Assembly (NCBI GenBank): GCA_963719325.1
Contig: CAVRBW010000001.1
Span: forward strand, 97,039-161,038
Length of the DNA: 64,000 nucleotides
Reading direction: 5' to 3'
Source of the DNA: DATBLE01 sp963719325
GTDB taxonomy: Bacteria; Actinomycetota; Thermoleophilia; Gaiellales; Gaiellaceae
Under the pieces are notes generated by a model. That model was not told the origin of the DNA. It saw only the letters and a program-made list of their open reading frames with translations, and made no database searches. This document shows positions 32,806-38,997 of the stretch, piece after piece. Positions within the stretch are counted from its first letter, which is position 1. Each line of letters starts with the position of its first letter. A program made the position numbers and the translations under genes.

Positions 32806-32961
32806 TCACGACAGGTCGGGGAGCCGGCGTCGGATCTCTTCCGGTGTGGCGCCGTCCTGCTCGAGTCGCTTTGCAAGGACATCCCTGAAGAGCCGCAGGT
32901 TGTATCTCTGACGCTCCCGTTCCTCGGGCGTCCTAAGAGGCTTCTTCCTCTTCTTCTCCAT
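32806..32961 (-). CDS. Small basic protein, 51 residues (hypothetical)
   Basis: ATG 32961 to TGA 32806, 51 residues, begins MEKKRKKPLRTPEERERQRY and ends EEIRRRLPDLS. Very charged and predicted helical, with net positive charge at the N-terminus. Its first 29 bases are shared, in another frame, with the end of the acidic small ORF upstream (32933-33073). The stop is followed by a ~150-bp gene-poor stretch. No family recognised. That both frames give protein-like composition suggests a real overlapping pair, but short ORFs in GC-rich DNA can arise by chance. Confidence 0.5.
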   Translation of the reverse strand: MEKKRKKPLRTPEERERQRYNLRLFRDVLAKRLEQDGATPEEIRRRLPDLS

Positions 32962-33073
32962 CGTCTTCTCCTTCGATGAAGCTGACGATCCGTTGGATAT
33001 TGAAGCTGATGTCGAAGACCGCCAAGAGCATAGCCTCGACTTCCGAGCGCGAGATCAGCGCCTCGGTTTCCAC
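32933..33073 (-). CDS. Small acidic protein, 46 residues (hypothetical)
   Basis: GTG 33073 to TAG 32933; begins VETEALISRSEVEAMLLAVF and ends with an acidic run (EGEDDGEEEEEAS). The frame is open upstream to the stop of the fumarylacetoacetase-like gene, so a longer N-terminus is possible. The sequence is less GC-rich than its surroundings (GATATTGAAGCTGATG in the plus strand). A helical hydrophobic centre (AMLLAVFDISFNIQRIVSFI) is flanked by acid. The acidic tail and the basic start of the next ORF are read from the same purine-rich DNA. Function unknown; an antitoxin-like or subunit pair is conceivable. Confidence 0.45.
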   Translation of the reverse strand: METEALISRSEVEAMLLAVFDISFNIQRIVSFIEGEDDGEEEEEAS

Positions 33074-33130
33074 GTCCTGATGGTGGCCGAGTCGCAGGCG
33101 CCGAGCAAGATGGCGCTTCGAGCCGCGGCT

Positions 33131-33997
33131 CTACCAGCGAACGCGAGGCGGAGCGGGCTCTCCATAGGCCTCCTGCCACGAGATCACCGGGTTGCGGAGG
33201 ACGCCGATGCCCTCGATCTCGGCCTCGATCAGATCGCCCGGCTTCAGGTAGAGCGACGCGGCGTCGGGCGAGAACCCGGCCACCCCGGACACCGTCCCGG
33301 TGGACAGCACGTCCCCGGCCGAATATCCCAACGGCGAGTAGTGGGACACGATCTCCGGGATCGTCACCGACATCCGGCCGGAGTGCGAGCGCTGCCGCAC
33401 CTCGCCGTTCACGCGCAGCTCCATCGCCAGGTCGTGCGGGTCGGCGATCTCGTCCGGGGTGACGATCCACGGCCCGAGCGGACAGAACGTGTCGATCGCC
33501 TTGCAGAAGGAGAAGACCCCCGACTCCATCTCGCGGCGCTGGATGTCACGGGCGGTGATGTCGTTGAAGATCACGTACCCGGCGACGTATTCGGCGGCCT
33601 CCTCCGGGCCGAAGTGCTTGCCCGCCTTCCCGATCACGACCGCCAGCTCGAGCTCGTAGTCGAGCTCCTCGGTCAGGTGCTCCGGGTAGATCACCGGATC
33701 GTCCTGCCCGACCAGTGCGTCCACGTTCTGGAAGAAGACGATCCAGGGGGCGATCTTGTGCGTCCAGCCGACCTGCTTCGACTCCTCCTCGTGCTCCCGG
33801 AAGTTGCCGGCGGTGTGGAAGAACTTCTTCGGGACGATCGGAGGGCGCAGCTTCGCGCCGGCCAGCGGAACGCGCTCGCCGCTCTCGGCGGCGGCGCCGC
33901 GCTCGAACCACTCGCGCATCGTCGGCACCTCGAGGACGACGATCTCGTCGCCGTCGACGTAGCCCACCCGTCCCTCGTCGAACGTGACGAGCCTCAT
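33131..33997 (-). CDS. Fumarylacetoacetate hydrolase-family protein
   Basis: 288-residue FAH-superfamily enzyme, which includes fumarylpyruvate hydrolases, 2-oxo-hept-3-ene-dioate hydratases and oxaloacetate decarboxylases. Metal site: LDYELELAVVIGKAGKHFG (Glu-x-Glu, about residue 120) and YVIFNDITARDIQRRE (Asp, about 150). CKAIDTFCPLGPWIVTPDEIADP and YSAGDVLSTGTVSGVAGFSPDAASLYLKPGD are also diagnostic. Its stop end and the M20 start region are arranged FAH after M20 with a 4-base overlap (ATGA), giving an LLM-M20-FAH operon on the minus strand. Ring-cleavage product hydrolysis is a family theme; the substrate is open. Confidence 0.9.
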   Translation of the reverse strand: MRLVTFDEGRVGYVDGDEIVVLEVPTMREWFERGAAAESGERVPLAGAKLRPPIVPKKFFHTAGNFREHEEESKQVGWTHKIAPWIVFFQNVDALVGQDDPVIYPEHLTEELDYELELAVVIGKAGKHFGPEEAAEYVAGYVIFNDITARDIQRREMESGVFSFCKAIDTFCPLGPWIVTPDEIADPHDLAMELRVNGEVRQRSHSGRMSVTIPEIVSHYSPLGYSAGDVLSTGTVSGVAGFSPDAASLYLKPGDLIEAEIEGIGVLRNPVISWQEAYGEPAPPRVRW

Positions 33998-35221
33998 GCC
34001 GTTCCGCAGACCTCGATCGCCGCCCGGGCGTACACCTCGGCGGTCTTCACGAGCCCGTCGACGTCGAGGTTCTCGCCCTTGACCGTGTCGAGCAGACCGG
34101 TGGAGGTGCCGTAGTTCACAGTCGCGATCCCGTACCGGGTGAGGACGGACGCGTCGGAGAACCAGCGGGTGACGTCTCGCTCCGGCCGCGCCCCGAACAC
34201 GGCCTCATGCGCCGAGTCGACAGCCGCGATCAGGGGATGGCTCTCCTCGATCTCGGCGCCCGGCGCCGTCACGTAGACCTCGCCCCGAACCCCGTATTCC
34301 GGGAAGCGCGCGTTCAGGCTCCGCACCATGTCGAGCACTTGCCGCCGGGCGAGGGCCATCGGCTTGGTCGGTGGCACGCGGACGTCGAGGAACAGATCGG
34401 TGGTGTGCGGCGTCCGCGAGACCCGCCAGCCGAAGCCGCCCTGGATCGCGCCGACGTTGACGATCGCCTTCGCCCCGCGGTAGGCGTTCTCGGGGTCGTC
34501 CTCCCACACCGGGATCCACTCCAGGACGGCGTCGAGCACCTCGCGCATCCGCAGGATCGCGTTCCGGTCGCGTTTGCCTTCGCTGAACGCGGTGTGGATG
34601 AAGTGCCCCTCCGTCGAGATCCGCACCCACATCGAGCCGAAATGCCCGAGCACGACCTTCCCCTCGGTCGGCTCGCCGAGGATGCACATGTCCGCGACCC
34701 CGCCGTGCGAGACGAGGTAGCGCGAGCCGGCCGCGTAGCCCCGGAACTCCGCGCCTTGCGCGTCGCCGAACTGGGTCTTCTCGATCTCGCCGCAGACTGC
34801 CGCGATCAGGACGTCGCCCCTCAGGCGAACACCGGCGTCGGCGAGCGCGCGCGCCGCCTCCACGTAACAGGCGAGCGCCCCCTTCATGTTCGAGATCCCG
34901 AGGCCGTACAGCCGGCCGTCCTCGACGAACGGGTCCGGCTGGAAGCCCGGCACGTGGCGGAGCCAGGGCTCCCGCCCCGAGTACGACGTATCCATGTGGC
35001 CGTTGAACATCAAGCTTGGGCCGCCGCCGGCGCCTTCGCGGGTCCCCAACACGTTCGCGCGACCCTCCTCGACCTGCTGCCACTGGACGGCCAGCCCCAT
35101 CTCCTCGAACGTGTCGCGCATCAAGTTCCGCCATCGCCTGCTCGGAGCCGGTGAAGCTCGGCGTCGCGATCGCCCGGCTCGCCCAGTCGACGAGCCGCTC
35201 CCTGTCGACCGGGATGCTCAT
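33994..35221 (-). pseudogene. M20-family amidohydrolase/peptidase, one-base frameshift
   Basis: ArgE/DapE/carboxypeptidase G2-like deacylase or dipeptidase, 408 residues when repaired. ATG 35221 overlaps the LLM stop and gives SIPVDRERLVDWASRAIATP; an extra A/T at about 35123 (AACTTGATGCG) shifts the frame, which then reads LMRDTFEEMGLAVQ onward. Metal-site motifs: MFNGHMDTSYSG (His, Asp), GLGISNMKGALACY and CGEIEKTQ (Glu-Glu pair shifted), then ILGEPTEGKV and DASVLTRYG. In most M20 enzymes the bridging metal ligand is Asp in GxxDMKG; here it is Asn. I infer a diverged amidohydrolase rather than a typical peptidase. Confidence 0.8.
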
Positions 35222-36261
35222 CGGACGTGCGGGAGCACCCGCTCGCCGAACATCTTCAGCTGCCCGAGACGGTCGTCGCCCCAGAGCTCGAGCATCACGT
35301 GCGTGCAGCCGGCCTCGCGGTACTCCTCGATCGCGGCGATGCAGTCCTCGGGCGTGCCGGCGATCGGCCTGCACTTGTCCAGGATCTCGTCGCTGACCGC
35401 GGCCTTCGCGGCCAGCCGCCCGCCGCGCTCCATCGCCTCGGCCACCGGCCGGATCTCGTCCTGCGTCAGGCCGGCGCACTCGAGCAGCGTGTCCGCGGCC
35501 GCCTGGATGTTCTGGACCTTGTTCGCGAGGTACATGCCGGCGATCTCCCGCGCACCGTCCCGCCCTCGTGCGCGGTCGTCGTCGACCGAGGCGACGATCG
35601 TGCAGCCGAGGTCGAGCGAGTCCGGATCGCGGCCGGCCTCTCCGACCTGCTCGCGCACGTAGCGGACGAAGGCGGGCGTCGTGATCGACGCGGTCAGCAG
35701 GCCGTCGGCGGCCTGAGCGGCTGCGCGCAGCATCATCGGGCCGGTGCCGGCGAAGTAGATCGGCACGTCCCAACGCGGGGTGTCGGCGTCCGCTTCGAGC
35801 GCGGGGATGTGAGCCGAGAACACCTTCCCGTCGAAGTCGAGCGCCTCGCCGGCGAGCGTGCCCCGCACGATCTGCGCCGCCTCCTTCATCGCCGCGACCG
35901 GCTTCGAGTCGACGCCCGCGTGGCGCATGAAGATCTTCGACACGCCGAGCCCGAGGTAGAAGCGGCCGGGGCCCGCCGCCTCCTGCGTCACGCGCGCCTC
36001 CATCGCGATCTGGATCGGGTGGCGGGTGAAGGGCGAGATGATCCCCCAGCCGATCGCGAGCCGCTCCGTCTCTCGCGCGATCACCGGCGACAGGGCTGTC
36101 GAGGAACGCGCCTCCATCGAGTGCTTCCGCCACCAGGGATACGCCTCGGCGAGCCAGATCGTGTCGAAGCCGCCCTCGTCCATCGCGCGGGCGTGGTCGA
36201 GGATCTCCTCGAGCGGCTCCATCGTCAGCTGCATGACGCCGATGCGGAAGGGCGGGGGCAC
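35218..36261 (-). CDS. LLM-class oxidoreductase (F420-dependent methylene-H4MPT reductase-like)
   Basis: 347-residue LLM protein close to the Mer/F420-dependent group. Begins at GTG 36261 (PPPFRIGVMQLTMEPLEEILDHA). Segments: GGFDTIWLAEAYPWWRKHSMEARS (about 31), RLAIGWGIISPFTRHPIQIAMEARVTQE (about 67), GPGRFYLGLGVSKIFMRHAG (about 97, GLGVSK is typical of Mer-like proteins), VPIYFAGTGPMMLRAAAQAADGLL (about 167). First gene of an LLM-M20-FAH operon. F420 use is inferred from subgroup resemblance. Confidence 0.87.
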   Translation of the reverse strand: MPPPFRIGVMQLTMEPLEEILDHARAMDEGGFDTIWLAEAYPWWRKHSMEARSSTALSPVIARETERLAIGWGIISPFTRHPIQIAMEARVTQEAAGPGRFYLGLGVSKIFMRHAGVDSKPVAAMKEAAQIVRGTLAGEALDFDGKVFSAHIPALEADADTPRWDVPIYFAGTGPMMLRAAAQAADGLLTASITTPAFVRYVREQVGEAGRDPDSLDLGCTIVASVDDDRARGRDGAREIAGMYLANKVQNIQAAADTLLECAGLTQDEIRPVAEAMERGGRLAAKAAVSDEILDKCRPIAGTPEDCIAAIEEYREAGCTHVMLELWGDDRLGQLKMFGERVLPHVR

Positions 36262-36270
36262 AGGGATGCG

Positions 36271-36276
36271 ATCCTA
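36271..36276 (-). promoter_or_regulatory. Possible leaderless -10 box (TAGGAT)
   Basis: TAGGAT on the minus strand, 9 bases before GTG 36261; slightly farther than the 6-8 bases seen elsewhere. Confidence 0.35.
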
Positions 36277-36313
36277 GATCGGCCGGCCGGGGCGAGGCAG
36301 CGTGACCTGTCGT

Positions 36314-36329
36314 GTATCACGTGTGATAC
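36314..36329. promoter_or_regulatory. Operator palindrome of the toxin-antitoxin operon
   Basis: GTATCAC-GT-GTGATAC, a perfect 7-bp inverted repeat that overlaps the -10 box TACGAT (36327-36332). Phd/YefM-type antitoxins bind such palindromes to repress their own operon. Confidence 0.65.
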
Positions 36330-36332
36330 GAT
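36327..36332 (+). promoter_or_regulatory. Leaderless -10 box (TACGAT) of the toxin-antitoxin operon
   Basis: TACGAT 6 bases before the antitoxin GTG at 36339, partly covered by the operator palindrome. Confidence 0.5.
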
Positions 36333-36338
36333 GGCACG

Positions 36339-36575
36339 GTGGCGGACGTCAGCATCCGCGATTTGCGCAATCGAGGCGGCGACGTGGTCGATCGGGCGGC
36401 TCGCGGAGAGCGGATCACGATTACGCGCGCCGGAAAGGCGGTTGCGGAGCTGCGCCCGGTCGCGCCCGCGCCGCTCTCGGCTGAGGCGCTGCTCCTCCGA
36501 TGGCATCCACTCCCTGTTTTGGACCCGGCGGCCCTCCGGCGAGACATCGACGACATCCTGGACGCTCATCTGTGA
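36339..36575 (+). CDS. Phd/YefM-family antitoxin
   Basis: 78-residue antitoxin. The N-terminal Phd/YefM DNA-binding fold is recognised by VSIRDLRNRGGDVVDRAARGERITITRAGKAVAELRPV (residues 4-41). The C-terminal half (LLLRWHPLPVLDPAALRRDIDDILD) is the toxin-binding arm. GTG start 6 bases after the -10 box. The stop overlaps the toxin GTG (GTGA), coupling translation. Expected to neutralise the PIN toxin and repress the operon through the palindrome just upstream. Confidence 0.88.
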   Translation: MADVSIRDLRNRGGDVVDRAARGERITITRAGKAVAELRPVAPAPLSAEALLLRWHPLPVLDPAALRRDIDDILDAHL

Positions 36576-37000
36576 GTGTTGCGTCGACTCCAACGCGAGG
36601 CATCCTCGACACCTCGACGGTGATCCTGTTGCAGCGCTTGACAGACGTGGGCGCCCTCCCGGCCGAGCCGCTCATCACGACGGTGACCCTGGCGGAGCTG
36701 TCCGTCGGACCGTTGGTAGCCCGGAACGAGCGCGAGCGCGCGGCCCGCCAGGCCCATCTCCAACAGGCGGAAGCCGACTTCGACCCGCTGCCTTTCGATG
36801 CGGCCTCCGCCCGCGCGTTCGGGCGCGTTGCAGCGTCTCTTCGGCACGCCGGGCGGAAAAGTGCGGCCCGCGCATACGACGCGATGATCGCCGCGACTGC
36901 GATCGCGAACGATCTTCCCCTCTACACCTGCAACCCCGAGGACTTCAAGGCGATCGACGGCCTCGACGTGGTTCCCGTGCCGCTGCCGGAGTCGGGTTAG
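36572..37000 (+). CDS. vapC: PIN-domain toxin (VapC-like RNase)
   Basis: 142-residue PIN ribonuclease starting at GTG 36572, inside the antitoxin stop. Acidic site residues are visible: GILDTSTVILL (Asp at about 13), VTLAELSVGPL (Glu at about 41), ARAYDAMIAATAIAND (Asp at about 108) and TCNPEDFKAI (Asp at about 128). Standard VapC length. Such toxins cleave tRNA or rRNA when freed from the antitoxin. This pair is the only obvious mobile-type cargo in the window. The ORF extends upstream in another role within the antitoxin gene; that extension is rejected. Confidence 0.88.
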   Translation: MSVASTPTRGILDTSTVILLQRLTDVGALPAEPLITTVTLAELSVGPLVARNERERAARQAHLQQAEADFDPLPFDAASARAFGRVAASLRHAGRKSAARAYDAMIAATAIANDLPLYTCNPEDFKAIDGLDVVPVPLPESG

Positions 37001-37003
37001 ATT
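36998..37003 (+). promoter_or_regulatory. Leaderless -10 box (TAGATT)
   Basis: TAGATT 8 bases before ATG 37012; its TAG is the toxin stop codon. Confidence 0.5.
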
Positions 37004-37011
37004 TGTCAGGC

Positions 37012-38103
37012 ATGGAGCGCTACAACCTGGTCGTCGTCGGCGGAGGCCTTGCGTCGGCGAAGGCCGTCGAGGCCTACCGCGAGGCCGGCGGGGACGGGAG
37101 CGTCCTCCTGCTCTCGGCGGATCGCTACCCGCCCTACCATCGCCCGCCGCTCTCGAAGCGGCTGATGCGCGGTGAGCAGGAGGTCGAGCAGGCGTTCGTC
37201 CAGCCGGAGTCGTGGTACGTGGACCAGCGCATCGAGCTGCGGCTCACCACCCGCGTCAGCGCACTCGACCTCGGCAGGCGCGTGCTCGCGCTCGATTCGG
37301 AGGAGGTCGCATTCGAGCGTCTGCTGATCGCGACCGGCGCGCTTCCCCGTCCGCTGGACGGCGCGCTCACGCTTCGCACGATCGACGACTCGCTGGCGAT
37401 CCGCGCGCAGGCACGGGCGGCCGGCCGCGCCACGGTGGTCGGCACCGGTTTCATCGGGCTCGAGGTCGCGGCGTCGCTGCGCGCGCTCGACGTCGAGGTT
37501 ACGCTCGCCACGGCTGGGCGTCCGCTCTTCGGCGCGTTGGGGTCAGCCGACTTCTCCGCCTACCTGGACGGCCTCTATCGGGAGCGCGGCGTGCAGCTCC
37601 TCGAGGAGGCGCCGCCGAGCTCCGACCCGGTGATCGCCGGGATCGGGGTCGTCCCGACCACGGACTGGCTCGAGGGCTCCGGCGTCGATCTCGACGACGG
37701 CGTTGTCGTCGACGAGCGCTTCCGCACGGCCACGGAGGGCGTCTATGCGGTGGGCGACGTCGCGCGCTTCTACGACCCCGTCTTCGGTTACGCCCGCCGG
37801 ATCGAGCACTGGTCGAACGCGAACTACCAGGGCGTAGAGGTCGGCAGGATCCTCGCCGGCGGAGGCGGCCGGTACGACCAGGTCTCGGCCTTCTTCACGG
37901 AGCTGTTCGGGACCACGTTCCGCGTGATCGGCGAGCCGCGGGGCGACACCGAGATCGAAGGCTCGTTCGGGGCGGGCCGCGCGATCGTCCGCTACCGGCT
38001 CGGCGCGCGGCTGATCGGTGCGCTCGTCACCGGGCTCGAGGACGACGAGATCGACGAGCTGAAGACGGCGATCCGGGACGCGGCGGCCGCTAGCCGCAGC
38101 TGA
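37012..38103 (+). CDS. Ferredoxin-reductase-like FAD/NAD oxidoreductase, shortened in the NAD-domain region
   Basis: 363-residue pyridine nucleotide-disulfide-family flavoprotein, similar to reductases of Rieske/P450 systems. FAD motif LVVVGGGLASAKAVEAYREAG (residues 5-25), YPPYHRPPLSKRL, LLIATGALPR (about 105), NAD motif ATVVGTGFIGLEVAASLRAL (about 142), and EGVYAVGDVARF (about 243). Relatives have ~390-410 residues: here LLEEAPPSSDPVIAGIGVVPTTDWL runs straight from the GVQLL strand into the next motif, so about 30 residues that usually include the hairpin before GIGVVPN are absent. No ferredoxin gene adjoins. Its end overlaps the convergent secreted-protein gene. Confidence 0.83.
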   Translation: MERYNLVVVGGGLASAKAVEAYREAGGDGSVLLLSADRYPPYHRPPLSKRLMRGEQEVEQAFVQPESWYVDQRIELRLTTRVSALDLGRRVLALDSEEVAFERLLIATGALPRPLDGALTLRTIDDSLAIRAQARAAGRATVVGTGFIGLEVAASLRALDVEVTLATAGRPLFGALGSADFSAYLDGLYRERGVQLLEEAPPSSDPVIAGIGVVPTTDWLEGSGVDLDDGVVVDERFRTATEGVYAVGDVARFYDPVFGYARRIEHWSNANYQGVEVGRILAGGGGRYDQVSAFFTELFGTTFRVIGEPRGDTEIEGSFGAGRAIVRYRLGARLIGALVTGLEDDEIDELKTAIRDAAAASRS

Positions 38104-38548
38104 ACGTGCCGGAGCCGGTGCCGCCGCCGGTGAGGGCGCTGCCCGAGAACGTCCCCTTCGTGCGGCCGCCCGTCAGCTTGACCGTCGTCCGGAGCAGCGC
38201 GCCTCGCCGGCCGTTGGGGAACTGCCAGGCGATGCCCTGGTTCTGGACCGTGCCGTCGTGCGTCGTGAAGATCGTGATCCCGAAGTAGCGGAACTTCGGC
38301 TTGCCGGGTGGCAGCGTGATCGTGCCGATGTTGATCGTGAATGCCGAGGCGGTGGTGTCGCAGCTCCCGCCCGAGAACACGTAGGTCTTCCGGCCGAGGC
38401 GGAGGGTCGCGCGGGCGTGGCCGCAGAAGGTGCGGTAGGTGACACCTCCAGCGGCATGAGCGCCGGCGGTGCAGCTCGCCCGCGCGGGTGCCTGGGACGT
38501 GATCGCGAGCGCAGCCGGCACCACGGCGAGCGGCAGGACGATCCTCAT
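38090..38548 (-). CDS. Secreted protein of unknown function
   Basis: 152 residues with a clear signal peptide (MRIVLPLAVVPAALAITSQAPARA, then a Cys). The mature part has a beta-rich, Gly/Thr-rich composition (FCGHARATLRLGRKTYVFSGGSC, FTINIGTITLPPGKPKF, LTGGRTKGTFSGSALTGGGTGSGTFSCG) and four Cys likely forming disulfides. No family recognised; similar small Gly-rich exported proteins are common in actinobacteria. The ATG overlaps the stop of the CoxG-like gene, so it ends the second Mo-hydroxylase operon on the minus strand. Confidence 0.65.
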   Translation of the reverse strand: MRIVLPLAVVPAALAITSQAPARASCTAGAHAAGGVTYRTFCGHARATLRLGRKTYVFSGGSCDTTASAFTINIGTITLPPGKPKFRYFGITIFTTHDGTVQNQGIAWQFPNGRRGALLRTTVKLTGGRTKGTFSGSALTGGGTGSGTFSCG

Positions 38549-38997
38549 CCGCCCTCTTTGGACTCGTTCACCTGCCTCTCGAGTGCGTTGAGGACGTTCG
38601 TCACCTGCTGGTTGACGATCGGCTGGAAGACGCGCTGGCCCATGCTGCCGATCGGCCCGGCGACCCGGACGTCGGCTTCCCAGCGCATGCTCGTCCGCTC
38701 GCCGTCGGGCGTGAGGTGGAACTGCGTCTCCATCGAGACGATCGCGCCGACGCCCTGGCCCTTCGAGTTCAGCTTGGCGTACTCGATCGGGCGCTCCTCG
38801 ATCTTCTCGAACTTGAAGTTCAGCTTCAGGCCGCCCATGCCGAGCGGGATCTTCACCGCGGCCGACCAGTGACGGTCGTCCTGGACGTCGAAGCTCTCGA
38901 CGCCGGGGAGCAGGTTCGCCATCTTGCTCGGGTCGTTGAGCACGTCCCAGACGAGCTGGGCCGGGGCGTCGAAGTCCCTCGTTCCTTCAACCTTCAC
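38545..38997 (-). CDS. coxG: SRPBCC-fold CoxG-like protein
   Basis: 150-residue CO dehydrogenase subunit G-like protein (SRPBCC/START fold). Start GTG 38997 overlaps the large-subunit stop. N-terminus KVEGTRDFDAPAQLVWDVLNDPSKMANLLPGVESFD is typical, with GMGGLKLNFKFEKIEERP and WEADVRVAGPIGSMGQRVFQPIVNQQV following. In CO oxidisers CoxG is implicated in membrane attachment; in other Mo-hydroxylase operons its role is unproven. It lacks the long C-terminal hydrophobic extension of some CoxG proteins. Confidence 0.87.
   Translation of the reverse strand: MKVEGTRDFDAPAQLVWDVLNDPSKMANLLPGVESFDVQDDRHWSAAVKIPLGMGGLKLNFKFEKIEERPIEYAKLNSKGQGVGAIVSMETQFHLTPDGERTSMRWEADVRVAGPIGSMGQRVFQPIVNQQVTNVLNALERQVNESKEGG

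Noticed and set aside
36339..37000. Genomic island marked by the toxin-antitoxin pair
   Set aside because: No integrase, tRNA or att-like repeats, and base composition is like the surroundings.
35227..37011. 958-codon open frame running into the flavoprotein gene
   Set aside because: The first 595 codons are antisense to the LLM gene and overlap the toxin-antitoxin genes; the true start is ATG 37012.
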